A DNA stretch of 64,000 nucleotides, taken from the NCBI RefSeq assembly GCF_003075095.1, contig NZ_QCZF01000004.1:367885-431884 (forward strand), read 5' to 3'. The notes beneath the pieces were generated by a model. That model saw nothing but the letters and a program-made list of their open reading frames with translations, made no database searches and was not told the DNA's origin. This DNA comes from Blastococcus litoris (GTDB taxonomy: Bacteria; Actinomycetota; Actinomycetes; Mycobacteriales; Geodermatophilaceae). Below are positions 1-9,397 of this stretch, piece after piece (the first letter of the stretch is position 1; each line of letters begins with the position of its first letter). Made by a program: the position numbers and the translations under genes.

Positions 1-170
1 GGGTTCCGCTCCTGGGCGTCGGTGCGCGCCCGCTCGAACTCGTAGCGGGACATCGGCGTGTGCCCGTGCTGGGCGCAGTGGGACAGGTAGTCGTCCCACC
101 GCGCCTCGCCGGTGAACTCCTTCAGGTACCAGCGCACGCCGTGCCAGGCGCGGGTCAGCGCGGCGGTCAC
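1..170 (-). CDS. YbdD/YjiX-family small protein, partial (CstA partner)
   Basis: This is the N-terminal 56 residues of a small protein; the rest runs off the left edge. The visible peptide is rich in Trp and Tyr and contains W-Y-L-K-E-F and a D-D-Y-L-x-H-C stretch, followed by P-M-S-R-Y-E-F-E-R, the pattern of the YbdD/YjiX (DUF466) family. Members are about 65 residues long and are almost always encoded directly after cstA-type transporters; they are thought to be needed for transporter activity. The GTG start overlaps the cstA stop codon (GTGA), so the two are probably translationally coupled. Confidence 0.85.
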   Translation of the reverse strand, partial: MTAALTRAWHGVRWYLKEFTGEARWDDYLSHCAQHGHTPMSRYEFERARTDAQERN

Positions 171-2386
171 TTCTCCTCCGCCTCGCTGCGCCCGCTGCCG
201 GCACCGACCAGCCGCTCGTGCTCGGCCATCGCCCGCTTCTCCGCCGCCGTGGGGATGAGACCCGCGGGCTCCACGATGTTCGACGGCACCGCCGGTTCCT
301 CCGTGGTCGGCAGCCCACCGGCCCTGATCGCCCGCGCGATCACCACCGCGGCGTGCGCGGCGACGACGAGCACCAGCAGGGCGAAGACCGCCTGCAGGAT
401 GCCGTTGAGGGTCGAGTTGAAGATGACCTGGTCCATCTGGCCCTGGTCCTGCGCCGGCGCGAGGACCTCCCCGGCCTCCTGTGCGTCGCGGTAGATGCCC
501 GCCTGGGTGAAATAGCCGACCCGCGGGTCGCCGGAGAAGACCTTCTGCCAGCTCGCCGTCATGGTGACCACGAGGTCCCACACCAGCGGTACCGCCGACA
601 CCCAGGCGTAGCGCAGCTTCCCGTGCTTGATCAGCAGCACCGTCACCAGCGTCAGCGCGATCGCGGCGAGCAGCTGGTTGGCGATGCCGAACAGCGGGAA
701 GAGCTGGTTGACCCCGCCGAGCGGGTCGGTGACGCCGATGTAGAGCACCGAGCCCCACAGCCCGACGACGATGGCGCTGGCGATGATGTTGCCCGGCCGC
801 CACGACAGGTCGCCGAACTTCTTCCAGACGTTGCCGATCGTGTCCTGCAGCATGAACCGGCCCACCCGGGTGCCGGCGTCGACGGCGGTGAGGATGAACA
901 GCGCCTCGAACATGATCGCGAAGTGGTACCAGAACGCCTGGCCGCCGCCGCCGAACGCCTGGCTGAACACCTGCGCGAGGCCCACCGCGAGCGCCGGGGC
1001 GCCTCCGGTCCGCGAGATGAGGGTGTCCTCCTGCACCGCTGCCGAGGCCGCGGCCAGGTCCTGCGCCGAGGTGTCGAAGCCGAGGCCCTGCACGAACGTC
1101 GCGGCCGACTCCACCGTCCCGCCGGTCGCTCCGGCGGGCGCGTTCATGGCGAAGTACAGCCCCTGGTCGATGACGACCGCGGCGATCAGGGCGCTGATGG
1201 CGACGAAGGACTCCATCAGCATGCCGCCGTAGCCGATCAGCCGGACCTGGCTCTCCTTGGCCACCATCTTCGGCGTCGTCCCGGACGAGATCAGCGCGTG
1301 GAATCCGGACAGCGCCCCGCACGCGATCGTGATGAACACGAAGGGGAACAGCGACCCGGCGAAGACCGGCCCCGTGCCGTCGCGTGCGAAGTCGCTCACC
1401 GCGTCGGCCTGGAGCACCGGCCGCGCGACCAGCAGGCTCACCGCCAGCAGCGCGATCACACCGATCTTCATGAACGTCGACAGGTAGTCGCGCGGGGTCA
1501 GCAGCAGCCACACCGGCAGGACCGAGGCGACGAAGCCGTAGATCACCAGCGCCACGACCAGCCACTCCTTGGAGAGGGTCAGCGCGTCGCCCAGGCCGCT
1601 GTCCTCGATCCACCCGCCGCTGATGATGGCCAGCAGGAGGAGAACGACGCCGATGCCGGTCGCCTCGAGCACCCTCCCCGGCCGGAGCCGGCGCAGGTAG
1701 ACGCCCATGAACAGCGCGATCGGGATGGTGAGCCCGATCGACCAGACGCCCCACGGCGACTCGGCCAGCGCGTTCACCACGATCAGCGCGAGCACCGCCA
1801 GGATGATGATCATGATGGCGAAGACGGCGATCAGCGCGGCGATGCCGCCGACGATGCCGATCTCCTCGCGGACCATCTGGCCCAGGCTCTTGCCGTTGCG
1901 GCGCATGGAGAAGAACAGGACGGTCATGTCCTGCACCGCCCCGGCGAAGATGACGCCGACGACGATCCAGATGGTGCCGGGCAGGTAGCCCATCTGCGCC
2001 GCGAGCACGGGTCCGACCAGCGGACCGGCGCCGGCGATGGCGGCGAAGTGGTGGCCGAAGAGCACGCGGCGGTCGGTGACGTCGAAGTCGACGCCGTTCT
2101 CCAGGCGCTCGGCGGGGGTGGCCCGCCGGTCGTCGGCGCGCAGCACCTTGTAGGTGATGAACCGCGAGTAGAAGCGGTAGGCGATCGCGTACGAGCACAG
2201 CGCCGCGAACAACAGCCACAGCGCCGAGATCGTCTCGCCGCGGGCGATGGCCAGCACACCCCAGCAGACGGCGCCGACCACGGCGACCGCCGTCCAGATG
2301 GCTATCGACTTCACCGACCGGCCGCCTCCGGCTGCCGGGCCTGCCGACGAGCTGCCGCCGGCGTCGGTGGTGATGGTTCCGGACAT
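167..2386 (-). CDS. cstA: CstA-family peptide/pyruvate transporter
   Basis: A 739-residue polytopic membrane protein of the carbon starvation CstA family, which takes up peptides or pyruvate when carbon is short. The conserved family block is near the N-terminus (GHHFAAIAGAGPLVGP, then Q-M-G-Y-L-P-G-T-I-W and Q-D-M), and more than a dozen hydrophobic segments follow. The open frame extends far upstream, but the ATG at 2386 is chosen because AAGGGGG sits at ribosome-binding distance and the protein then starts with a short soluble tail before the first membrane helix. The charged, Pro/Glu-rich C-terminal tail is cytoplasmic by inference. It overlaps the downstream ybdD-like gene by four bases. 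Confidence 0.95.
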   Translation of the reverse strand: MSGTITTDAGGSSSAGPAAGGGRSVKSIAIWTAVAVVGAVCWGVLAIARGETISALWLLFAALCSYAIAYRFYSRFITYKVLRADDRRATPAERLENGVDFDVTDRRVLFGHHFAAIAGAGPLVGPVLAAQMGYLPGTIWIVVGVIFAGAVQDMTVLFFSMRRNGKSLGQMVREEIGIVGGIAALIAVFAIMIIILAVLALIVVNALAESPWGVWSIGLTIPIALFMGVYLRRLRPGRVLEATGIGVVLLLLAIISGGWIEDSGLGDALTLSKEWLVVALVIYGFVASVLPVWLLLTPRDYLSTFMKIGVIALLAVSLLVARPVLQADAVSDFARDGTGPVFAGSLFPFVFITIACGALSGFHALISSGTTPKMVAKESQVRLIGYGGMLMESFVAISALIAAVVIDQGLYFAMNAPAGATGGTVESAATFVQGLGFDTSAQDLAAASAAVQEDTLISRTGGAPALAVGLAQVFSQAFGGGGQAFWYHFAIMFEALFILTAVDAGTRVGRFMLQDTIGNVWKKFGDLSWRPGNIIASAIVVGLWGSVLYIGVTDPLGGVNQLFPLFGIANQLLAAIALTLVTVLLIKHGKLRYAWVSAVPLVWDLVVTMTASWQKVFSGDPRVGYFTQAGIYRDAQEAGEVLAPAQDQGQMDQVIFNSTLNGILQAVFALLVLVVAAHAAVVIARAIRAGGLPTTEEPAVPSNIVEPAGLIPTAAEKRAMAEHERLVGAGSGRSEAEEK

Positions 2387-2605
2387 GAGCGCCCCCTTGC
2401 ACTCCTGCCAACGCCTGCGACGGCGTCTTCCGCCCAGGAGCCTAGGGAGCCGGGACGGTTCCGGCTCCCCGGAACGGCGGATCGTGATCGCCGGTCGACC
2501 TCGACGCGGAGCGGTCGTCCTCGCGGTGCACCGCGAGGTGGCCCGCCGCACCGCGAGCACCAGGCGCGAGATGTGGGGGAGGAGCGGTCCTCCTAGGGTC
2601 GGGGC

Positions 2606-2965
2606 GTGACCGACTGCCTCTTCTGCCGCATGGTCGCCGGTGAGATCCCCGCCGACGTCGTCCACGAGACCGACCGGGTGCTGGCGTTCCGCGACATCAA
2701 CCCGCAGGCGCCCACGCACGTGCTGGTGATCCCGAAGGAGCACCACCGCAACCTCGGGGCGCTCGCCGCGGCGGACGGCGAGCTGCTCGCCGACGTCGCC
2801 CGCGCCGCCCACGCCGTCGCCGTCCAGGAGGGCCTGGTGACCGACGGCGGCATCGAGCCGGGCTACCGCGTCGTCACCAACACCGGGCCGCAGGCGGGGC
2901 AGTCGGTGGACCACCTGCACCTGCACGTCCTCGGCGGACGCGGACTCGGCTGGCCGCCCGGCTGA
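2606..2965 (+). CDS. HIT-family hydrolase (HinT type)
   Basis: A 119-residue histidine-triad protein; such enzymes hydrolyse purine nucleoside phosphoramidates and aminoacyl-adenylates in the cytoplasm. The N-terminal C-L-F-C pair is typical of zinc-binding HinT proteins, I-N-P-Q-A-P-T-H lies in the nucleotide-binding region, and the triad itself is H-L-H-L-H at residues 103-107. Length matches the family. It starts with GTG and is divergent from cstA across about 220 bp; that gap must carry both promoters, but I could not assign clear -10/-35 boxes. The crotonase-like gene follows after 22 bp and may be co-transcribed. Confidence 0.93.
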   Translation: MTDCLFCRMVAGEIPADVVHETDRVLAFRDINPQAPTHVLVIPKEHHRNLGALAAADGELLADVARAAHAVAVQEGLVTDGGIEPGYRVVTNTGPQAGQSVDHLHLHVLGGRGLGWPPG

Positions 2966-2987
2966 CCCGCCCTGCGAGGATCGGCGC

Positions 2988-3806
2988 ATGACCGAGACCG
3001 CGCCCCTCCGGATCGAGCGTGACGGCGACGTCGCCGTCGTCGTCCTGGACAACCCGCCGCTGAACCTCTTCGACGGGCGGGTGTTCGACGCCCTCGAGTC
3101 CGTGGCCGGCGAGCTGGTCGGGCTCACCGATCCGGCGCGGCCGGACCGCGCCCGTGCGGTGCTGTTCGAGGCGCGCGGCAAGGTCGTGTCCGGCGGCGTC
3201 GACGTCACCGAGTTCCAGGCCATCGCCGAGGGGCCCGAGCCGGCCGAGCGGGGCGCGGAACTCTGGGCCCGGCTGCTGAAGGCGTCGCAGACCATCGAGG
3301 ACCTGCCCGTCCCCACCGTCTACGCCGCCCACGGGCTCACCCTGACCGCGGCGTTCGAGCTGGCGCTGGCCTGCGACATCCTGCTGGCCGCCGAGAAGGC
3401 GTCGTTCGGGCTGGTGGAGATCGTCGTCGGCCTCACGCCGTCGATGGGCGGGCCGCAGCGCCTGGCCGAGCGGGCCGGGCCGGCCCGCGCCCGCGAGCTG
3501 GTCTTCACCGGCGAGCGCTACCCGGCCGCCGTCCTCGAGCGCTGGAACGTGGTCAACCGGGTGCTGCCCGACGACGGGTTCGCCGCGGCGGCCCGCGAGT
3601 ACGCCCGCCGGGTGGCCGCCGGCCCCACGGTCGCGCACGCGGCGACCAAGCGGCTGGTCGCCGAGACGATCCGGAACGGCGCCCGCGCGGCGGACGCGCT
3701 CGTGCCGGAGGTCTCGGGCGCGCTGTTCGCCACCGAGGACCTGCGGGGCGCCGTCGCCTCCTTCCTCACCGAAGGGCCGGGGAAGGCCACCTACTCCGGC
3801 CGCTGA
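2988..3806 (+). CDS. enoyl-CoA hydratase/isomerase family protein
   Basis: A 272-residue crotonase-superfamily protein that probably acts on an acyl-CoA thioester in the cytoplasm. The fold signature runs from D-N-P-P-L-N-L-F near residue 20 to the F-G-L-V-E-I block. Both positions corresponding to crotonase Glu144 and Glu164 are Glu here (A-F-E-L-A-L-A-C-D and F-G-L-V-E-I). The usual G-G-G oxyanion turn is altered to G-L-T-L-T, so substrate and exact reaction (hydratase, isomerase or a divergent enzyme) cannot be assigned. It starts with ATG, 22 bp after the HIT gene. Confidence 0.85.
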   Translation: MTETAPLRIERDGDVAVVVLDNPPLNLFDGRVFDALESVAGELVGLTDPARPDRARAVLFEARGKVVSGGVDVTEFQAIAEGPEPAERGAELWARLLKASQTIEDLPVPTVYAAHGLTLTAAFELALACDILLAAEKASFGLVEIVVGLTPSMGGPQRLAERAGPARARELVFTGERYPAAVLERWNVVNRVLPDDGFAAAAREYARRVAAGPTVAHAATKRLVAETIRNGARAADALVPEVSGALFATEDLRGAVASFLTEGPGKATYSGR

Positions 3807-3910
3807 CCGGGTGCTCCCCCCGAGGAGCGAAGCGGGATTCCCGGTGGCCGGGCGCGGGTAGACTCGCGCGGGTCCGCTCGTCCATCGAAGGAAGGCAGGG
3901 TCGAGGGTTC

Positions 3911-6127
3911 TTGCCCGACACCTCCCCGAACGTGCCCGTGCCCGGCGCCCCCATGTCCCGTGACGCGTCGGCCCAGGCCGCAGCCGCGGACGGCCACCTC
4001 GGGATGCCCGCCGACGGCGCTGTTCCCGCTGCTGTCCGCGCCACCATCACCGTTCCCGAGTCCGTCTCGATGGTCGCCCTCCTGGGCTCGGCCGACGAGC
4101 TGCTCCGCCTGGTCGAGGCCGAGGTCGACGCCGACGTCCACGTGCGCGGCAACGAGATCGCCGTCACCGGCCAGCCGGCCGACAACGCCTTCGCCGTCCG
4201 GGTCTTCGACGAGCTGATCGCCCTGCTCGGCACCGGCCAGGCCCTGCGGCCTGACTCGGTCCGCCGGGTCATCGCCATGCTGAAGAGCGGCGGGTCCGAG
4301 CGGCCGGCCGACGTCCTGAGCCTGGACATCATCAGCCGCCGGGGCCGCACGATCCGCCCGAAGACGCTGAACCAGAAGCGCTACGTCGACGCGATCGACG
4401 AGAACACCATCGTCTTCGGCATCGGCCCGGCCGGTACCGGCAAGACCTACCTCGCCATGGCCAAGGCCGTGCAGGCGCTGCAGACCAAGCAGGTCAACCG
4501 GATCATCCTGACCCGCCCGGCGGTCGAGGCAGGCGAGCGCCTCGGCTACCTGCCCGGCACGCTGAGCGAGAAGATCGACCCCTACCTGCGGCCGCTGTAC
4601 GACGCGCTGCACGACATGGTCGACCCCGAGTCGATCCCGCGGCTCATGGCCGCCGGCACCATCGAGGTCGCCCCGCTGGCCTACATGCGCGGGCGGGCGC
4701 AGCCTTACGACGCGCAGGTGCTCACGCCCAACGGCTTCATGCCGATCGGGTCGCTGCAGGTCGGTGACCTCGTCGTCGGTTCCGATGGTCTGCCCACTCC
4801 GGTGCTGGGCATCTACCCGCAGGGCAAGAAGGTGGTCTACCGGGTCACCACCCAGGACGGTGCCTCGACGCTGGCCTGCGGAGAGCACCTGTGGACCGTG
4901 ACGACGCCCGACGACCGGCGACGCGGCACGGAGCGGACTCTCGAAACGCAGGAGATGGTCGGGAACCTGCGCTGGGGTGCCGGTGCACACCGATACGAGC
5001 TGCCGCTCGTCGACGCGGTGGAGTTCGAGCCTCAGGAAGTGCCGCTCGATCCGTACGCGCTCGGGCTCCTGCTCGGCGACGGTTGCCTGACGACCTCCAC
5101 GACGCCATCCTTCGCCACCGCTGATCAGGAACTCGTCGTCGCGCTGGAGTCGGCGCTGGACGGGATCGAGGTGGTGCACAAGGCGGGGCCGGACTACAGC
5201 CTTCGGCACGTGGACGGCGGCCGCGGCGGGCTCCGGATCGCCAACCCGGTGACGGAGGCGATCCGAGAGCTCGGTCTGGCGGGCACGCGTTCGGCGACGA
5301 AGTTCGTCCCCTGGGTGTACTCCCACAACTCGGCGGAGGTCCGGACCGCGCTGCTGCAGGGGCTTCTCGACAGTGACGGTGGCCCCGTCACGCAGCGGGG
5401 GCGCACCTGCCGCGTCCAGTACACGACGACGTCGACTCGCCTCCGGGACGACGTGATGTTCCTCGTCCGCTCGCTGGGCGGCGTGGTCACCTCACGCACC
5501 CGCCCGGCGATCGGGCGCCGACCGGGCCTTGCCCTGGGGCGGCCGGTGCACCACCGGCACGCGAGCCACATCCTGGACATCCGGCTTCCTGCCGGCATCC
5601 AGCCTTTCCGCCTCGCGCGCAAGCGAGCGGCGTACGACGCCGCGGGCGGTGGACGACCGATGCGATTCGTCCACAGCATCGAGCCGGTCGGCGAGATGGA
5701 CACGATGTGCATCCAGGTCGGCGCGCAGGATTCGCTCTACGTCACCGATGACTTCCTGGTCACGCACAACACGCTGAACGACGCGTTCGTCATCCTCGAC
5801 GAGGCGCAGAACACCACCGCCGAGCAGATGAAGATGTTTCTCACCCGCCTCGGCTTCGGGTCGAAGATCGTGGTCACCGGTGACATCACGCAGGTCGACC
5901 TGCCCGGCGGCGCGCAGAGCGGGCTCAAGATCGTCCGCGAGATCCTCGACGGCATCGACGACGTGCACTTCGCCAACCTGACCAGCACCGACGTCGTCCG
6001 CCACCGCCTGGTGGGCAACATCGTCGACGCCTACGAGCGGTGGGACGCCACCCGGCAGCCCGCCGCCGCCCGACCGGGCGCCGGCGCACCGGTCCGGTCG
6101 TCCCGCCCGCGCCGCCAGGGGAGCTGA
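3911..6127 (+). CDS. phoH: PhoH-family ATPase precursor containing an intein
   Basis: The 738-residue precursor yields a 380-residue PhoH-like P-loop ATPase after removal of a 358-residue intein. PhoH proteins are thought to act as RNA-associated NTPases or helicases, and they are usually encoded next to ybeY, as here. N-terminal residues to about 150 form a KH-like RNA-binding region. Walker A is G-P-A-G-T-G-K-T at residues 172-179, and Walker B (V-I-L-D-E-A-Q-N-T) follows the intein. The host sequence Y-M-R-G-R-T-L-N-D-A-F is cut between Arg262 and Thr621. The start is a TTG preceded by GAGGG; an in-frame ATG at 3953 is an alternative. A frame-keeping overlap-free gap of 4 bp separates it from ybeY. 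Confidence 0.95.
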   Translation: MPDTSPNVPVPGAPMSRDASAQAAAADGHLGMPADGAVPAAVRATITVPESVSMVALLGSADELLRLVEAEVDADVHVRGNEIAVTGQPADNAFAVRVFDELIALLGTGQALRPDSVRRVIAMLKSGGSERPADVLSLDIISRRGRTIRPKTLNQKRYVDAIDENTIVFGIGPAGTGKTYLAMAKAVQALQTKQVNRIILTRPAVEAGERLGYLPGTLSEKIDPYLRPLYDALHDMVDPESIPRLMAAGTIEVAPLAYMRGRAQPYDAQVLTPNGFMPIGSLQVGDLVVGSDGLPTPVLGIYPQGKKVVYRVTTQDGASTLACGEHLWTVTTPDDRRRGTERTLETQEMVGNLRWGAGAHRYELPLVDAVEFEPQEVPLDPYALGLLLGDGCLTTSTTPSFATADQELVVALESALDGIEVVHKAGPDYSLRHVDGGRGGLRIANPVTEAIRELGLAGTRSATKFVPWVYSHNSAEVRTALLQGLLDSDGGPVTQRGRTCRVQYTTTSTRLRDDVMFLVRSLGGVVTSRTRPAIGRRPGLALGRPVHHRHASHILDIRLPAGIQPFRLARKRAAYDAAGGGRPMRFVHSIEPVGEMDTMCIQVGAQDSLYVTDDFLVTHNTLNDAFVILDEAQNTTAEQMKMFLTRLGFGSKIVVTGDITQVDLPGGAQSGLKIVREILDGIDDVHFANLTSTDVVRHRLVGNIVDAYERWDATRQPAAARPGAGAPVRSSRPRRQGS
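4697..5770 (+). other. class 3 intein in PhoH with LAGLIDADG endonuclease
   Basis: This in-frame insertion encodes residues 263-620 of the PhoH precursor. It begins with Ala (A-Q-P-Y-D-A-Q), not the Cys or Ser of standard inteins. Block B is G-E-H-L-W, giving Trp at B:12; block F contains M-C-I-Q-V, giving Cys at F:4; the C-terminus is L-V-T-H-N, giving Thr at G:5 with penultimate His and terminal Asn; the +1 residue is Thr. That is the full class 3 Trp-Cys-Thr signature, in which the block F Cys makes the first branched intermediate. Two LAGLIDADG motifs ([10 protein letters not shown] and [10 protein letters not shown]) indicate a homing endonuclease. Boundaries are set by alignment to the uninterrupted PhoH motif from memory. 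Confidence 0.93.
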
Positions 6128-6131
6128 CCGC

Positions 6132-6635
6132 GTGCCCGTCGAGGTCGCCAACGAGTCCGAGATCGCGGTGGACGAGGCCGAGCTGGCCGGCATCTGCCGC
6201 TTCGTGCTGGGCGAGATGCAGGTCAACCCGATGGCCGAGCTGTCGGTGCTGTGCGTCGACGTCGAGTACATGAGCAGCCTGCACGAGCGCTGGATGGGGG
6301 AGAAGGGGCCGACCGACGTCCTGGCCTTCCCGATGGACGAGCTGGACACCGCCCGTCCCGACGACCCCGAGCCGGGCCCGGCCCTGCTGGGCGACGTCGT
6401 GCTCTGCCCCGCGGTCGCGGTCCGCCAGGCGCGGGCCGCCGGGCACTCCATGGACGACGAGCTGATCCTGCTGGCCACGCACGGCGTGCTGCACCTGCTC
6501 GGCTACGACCACATGGAGCCCGACGAGGAGAAGGAGATGTTCGGTCTCCAGCAGAAGCTCATCGAGGGCTGGCGCGCCGCACCGCGGCAGCCGGTGACCG
6601 GCGAGCCGGCGACCCGGGAGCCGGGACCCCGATGA
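6132..6635 (+). CDS. ybeY: endoribonuclease YbeY
   Basis: A 167-residue zinc-dependent endoribonuclease needed for 16S rRNA 3'-end maturation and ribosome quality control. The diagnostic H-x3-H-x5-H motif is [11 protein letters not shown] at residues 117-127, and the substrate-side motif (G-P-T-D-V-L-A-F-P) lies upstream. It has a GTG start 4 bp after phoH. Its stop overlaps the start of the CorC-like gene (ATGA), so the phoH-ybeY-corC block is very probably one transcript. The C-terminal Pro/Arg-rich tail beyond residue 145 is longer than in E. coli YbeY and is probably disordered. Confidence 0.95.
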   Translation: MPVEVANESEIAVDEAELAGICRFVLGEMQVNPMAELSVLCVDVEYMSSLHERWMGEKGPTDVLAFPMDELDTARPDDPEPGPALLGDVVLCPAVAVRQARAAGHSMDDELILLATHGVLHLLGYDHMEPDEEKEMFGLQQKLIEGWRAAPRQPVTGEPATREPGPR

Positions 6636-7978
6636 GCTCGGGCGAGATCACCATGCTGGTGGTCGCCATCCTGCTGGTGCCCCTCGCCGGCCTGTTCGCC
6701 GCCATGGACGCCGCCATCCAGCGGGTGTCCAAGGCGCGGGTCGAGGAGATGCGCCGCGAGGGCCAGAAGCGCGCGGACGCCCTCGAGGAGGTCGTGCTCG
6801 AGCGGGCCCGCCACGTGGCCCTGCTGCTCCTGCTGCGGATCGTCTGCGAGATGGTCGCGGCGGTCGTGGTGACCGTCCTCTTCTACGACCTGTGGGGCAG
6901 CAGCTGGCAGACGGTGCTCGCCTCGGCCGGCGTGATGATCGTCGTCAGCTACGTGCTGATCGGCGTCGGGCCGCGCACCCTGGGCCGCCAGCACGCGTAC
7001 GGGACGGCCCTCGCCAGCGCGGGCGTCGTCCGGCTGCTCGGGCGCGTGCTCGGACCCGTCGCCACGCTGCTCATCCTGATCGGCAACATGATCACTCCCG
7101 GCCGTGGCTTCCGCGACGGCCCGTTCTCCTCCGAGGTGGAGCTGCGCGAGCTGGTCGACCTCGCCGAGGAGCGCGGAGTCGTGGAGTCCGGCGAGCGCAA
7201 CATGATCCACTCGGTGTTCGAGCTGGGCGACACGATCGCCCGCGAGGTCATGGTCCCGCGCACCGACGTCGTCTGGATCGAGCGCGGCAAGACCGTCCGC
7301 CAGGCACTGGCGCTGGCGCTGCGCAGCGGGTTCAGCCGCATCCCCGTGATCGGTGAGAACGTCGACGACGTCGTGGGCGTCGTCTACCTCAAGGACCTGG
7401 TCCGCCGGTCGCAGAACTCCGGCGACCAGCGCGGGCCCAAGGTCGAGGAGCTGATGCGGACGCCGACCTTCGTGCCGGAGTCGAAGCCGGTCGACGAGCT
7501 GCTGCGCGACATGCAGGCCCAGCGCATCCACATCGCGATCGTCGTCGACGAGTACGGCGGCTTCGCCGGGCTGGTGACCATCGAGGACATCCTCGAGGAG
7601 ATCGTCGGCGAGATCGCCGACGAGCACGACGCCTTCCAGCGGCCGCCGGTCGAGCAGCTCGAGGACGGCTCGGCCCGGGTGACCGCCCGCCTGCCGGTCG
7701 AGGACCTCGCCGAGCTCTTCGGCGTCGACCTGCCCCAGGACGACGACGTCGAGACCGTGGGCGGCCTGCTCGCGCGGGCGCTGGGCCGGGTGCCGATCGA
7801 GGGCGCGTCCGCGGAGCTGAACGGACTGCGGCTGGTCGCCGAGAGCACCGGCGGACGGCGCAACCGGATCGACACCCTGCTGGTCTGCCGGGTCGAGCCG
7901 GAGACCGAGGAGGAGTCCGAGGAGCCGCGCGGGCGGGGGGCCTCCCGCCACGAGGAGCCCGCCCCCGTGGAAGGCTGA
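6632..7978 (+). CDS. CNNM/CorC-type hemolysin-family transporter
   Basis: A 448-residue membrane protein. An N-terminal CNNM/DUF21 domain (residues 1-190, about four hydrophobic helices) is followed by a CBS-domain pair (about 200-340; R-E-V-M-V-P-R-T-D and [10 protein letters not shown]) and a C-terminal CorC/HlyC transporter-associated domain. Members are thought to export Mg2+ or Co2+ rather than to be haemolysins. The long open frame begins inside ybeY, but the ATG at 6632 gives the correct N-terminus and a 4-bp ATGA overlap with the ybeY stop. The C-terminal about 25 residues are acidic and low complexity. Confidence 0.93.
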   Translation: MSSGEITMLVVAILLVPLAGLFAAMDAAIQRVSKARVEEMRREGQKRADALEEVVLERARHVALLLLLRIVCEMVAAVVVTVLFYDLWGSSWQTVLASAGVMIVVSYVLIGVGPRTLGRQHAYGTALASAGVVRLLGRVLGPVATLLILIGNMITPGRGFRDGPFSSEVELRELVDLAEERGVVESGERNMIHSVFELGDTIAREVMVPRTDVVWIERGKTVRQALALALRSGFSRIPVIGENVDDVVGVVYLKDLVRRSQNSGDQRGPKVEELMRTPTFVPESKPVDELLRDMQAQRIHIAIVVDEYGGFAGLVTIEDILEEIVGEIADEHDAFQRPPVEQLEDGSARVTARLPVEDLAELFGVDLPQDDDVETVGGLLARALGRVPIEGASAELNGLRLVAESTGGRRNRIDTLLVCRVEPETEEESEEPRGRGASRHEEPAPVEG

Positions 7979-7984
7979 CTCGCT

Positions 7985-8335
7985 GTGACTGCCGCAGACG
8001 CCGTGCCTGATCTCCAGCCCGAGGACGCCAAGCTCGTCACGCTCGCCCGCTCCGCCCGCGGCCGCACCGGTGCGCCCGAGGGCGCCGCCGTCCGCGACAC
8101 CGACGGCCGGACCTACGTCGCCGCGACGGTCGCCCTGCCCTCGCTGAGGCTGTCGGCGCTGCAGGCCGCGGTGGCCGCCGCCGTGTCCAGCGGTGTCGAG
8201 GGCCTGGAGGCCGCCGCCATCGTGTCGGCCGCCGACGCCGTCGAGCAGGAGGGCCTGGCCGCCGTCCGAGACCTCACGCCGTCGGCGCCCGTGCACCTCG
8301 CCGGTCCCGACGGGGTGCTGCGCACCACCGCCTAG
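7985..8335 (+). CDS. degenerate cytidine deaminase-like protein
   Basis: A 116-residue protein at the place where actinobacteria often encode a cytidine deaminase homologue between the CorC-like gene and era. The overall fold pattern (an N-terminal helix, then A-A-V-R-D-T-D-G-R-T-Y-V, then a long Ala-rich helix) resembles the CDA superfamily. However, the zinc-binding and catalytic C/H-A-E and P-C-x-x-C motifs are absent, there are no Cys residues, and catalysis is unlikely. It starts with GTG 6 bp after the previous stop. Its TAG stop overlaps the stop of the convergent DUF1801-like gene. Confidence 0.7.
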   Translation: MTAADAVPDLQPEDAKLVTLARSARGRTGAPEGAAVRDTDGRTYVAATVALPSLRLSALQAAVAAAVSSGVEGLEAAAIVSAADAVEQEGLAAVRDLTPSAPVHLAGPDGVLRTTA

Positions 8336-8745
8336 CGGCCGTACCGCTCCCGCGCGGCAGCGCTGATCTCGTCGGCGTTCGCGAGGAAGTGCTCCCGCCG
8401 GTCGAGCGCCTCCCGCACGTAGCCGCCGACGGCCGCGGTGTCGATCTCGCCGCCCCGCGGGATGTCCCAGGTCATCAGCGTCGACGTCCCCGGGCGGAGC
8501 ACGCCCAGTGGGTCGTCGAGCAGCACGCCCCAGAGGAACCGCAGGCAGACGGCGGACTTCGTCGCGTTGACGGCGCACACCCAGTGCCGCCAGTCCCGCT
8601 CGACGGTGTAGCTGAGCAGCCGGTACTTGATCGCCGAGTCGAGCTCCGGCGCCGCCGCGCGGATGGCGCCGTCCAGCTCGACGAACAGGCGGCCCGCCGC
8701 CTCGTCGTAGAGGGCGAGGTACTCCTCGAGCGGGTCGCCGGCCAC
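8332..8745 (-). CDS. DUF1801-like small protein
   Basis: A 137-residue soluble protein resembling the DUF1801 (YdhG-like) family. The matching parts are D-P-L-E-E-Y-L-A-L-Y at the start, I-R-A-A-A-P-E-L-D-S-A-I-K-Y-R in the first half and a mixed alpha/beta remainder. Function is unknown. The GTG at 8745 is chosen because it lies 2 bp after the stop of the upstream membrane-protein gene on the same strand; the longer frame upstream of it is the shadow of that gene. It is convergent with the cytidine deaminase-like gene, and the two stop codons share bases. Confidence 0.7.
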   Translation of the reverse strand: MAGDPLEEYLALYDEAAGRLFVELDGAIRAAAPELDSAIKYRLLSYTVERDWRHWVCAVNATKSAVCLRFLWGVLLDDPLGVLRPGTSTLMTWDIPRGGEIDTAAVGGYVREALDRREHFLANADEISAAARERYGR

Positions 8746-8747
8746 CG

Positions 8748-9329
8748 TCAGCCCGTCTGCAGCGGGCGGTCCACGGCCCGGGCGAACTCGCCGGCGTTCC
8801 GGACCCAGCGGGTGAACGCCGCCTCCGTCGTGCCGTCCTCGGCCAGGTGCCGGACCGACACCCGGGTGCGGCCGGGGAGCCACCCGCCCTTCCGTGCCGC
8901 GCGCGGCCACTCCTCCGGGGGCGGCCCGACGCGCACCTCGCGGACCAGGACCAGCGGGACGACACCGGTCGAGGGCGTCCGGGTCGCGCCGACGTCGAGG
9001 GACATCCCGTGCGCCGACACCGTGAACCGGCCGACGTTGCACAGCAGCACGAGCAGCCCGAGCCCCAGTGCCAGCGGAGCCTCGTCGACGACCGCCGCCT
9101 GCCCGCCGCGCCAGCCGAAGAAGCCCAGCCAGATGGCGACGACGACCACTGTGAAGACCAGCGGCACCGGCCGCGGCAGGTCGTACTGCCAGTAGCGCAG
9201 GGGAGCGGGCACGGTCGTCGCCCGGCTCTTGGGTCCGCGCCCCGCGAAGAAGCCGTACCCGCGGACCTGCTCCAGGTGGAGATCCCGCTCTCTGGCGGCC
9301 CGTACCGGCAGGCCCTGCTGTCGCGCCAT
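8748..9329 (-). CDS. two-helix membrane protein, PH-like, unknown function
   Basis: A 193-residue protein with a basic N-terminal segment (residues 1-50), two closely spaced hydrophobic segments at about 55-75 and 83-103, and a soluble beta-rich C-terminal part. This layout is common in bacterial PH-like membrane proteins. I do not recognise a named family with confidence. The ATG at 9329 is preferred over an upstream frame extension because the peptide M-A-R-Q-Q-G begins the conserved basic segment. It is divergent from era across about 70 bp and probably forms an operon with the DUF1801-like gene 2 bp downstream. Confidence 0.65.
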   Translation of the reverse strand: MARQQGLPVRAARERDLHLEQVRGYGFFAGRGPKSRATTVPAPLRYWQYDLPRPVPLVFTVVVVAIWLGFFGWRGGQAAVVDEAPLALGLGLLVLLCNVGRFTVSAHGMSLDVGATRTPSTGVVPLVLVREVRVGPPPEEWPRAARKGGWLPGRTRVSVRHLAEDGTTEAAFTRWVRNAGEFARAVDRPLQTG

Positions 9330-9397
9330 GCCCCGATCATCCCAGGGGCCACAGGAGCGGGGCCGGTGCCGTCGCACCCCGGTGGGAGACTGGTGCC

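Noticed and set aside
218..2596. Long open frame of 792 codons on the plus strand opposite cstA
   Set aside because: It is Arg/Asp/His-rich shadow coding of a clear CstA gene; no domain is seen, and such frames are common in GC-rich DNA.
2387..3316. Upstream extension of the cstA frame
   Set aside because: It runs through the divergent HIT and crotonase genes; the peptide lacks any membrane or domain character and ATG 2386 has its own ribosome-binding site.
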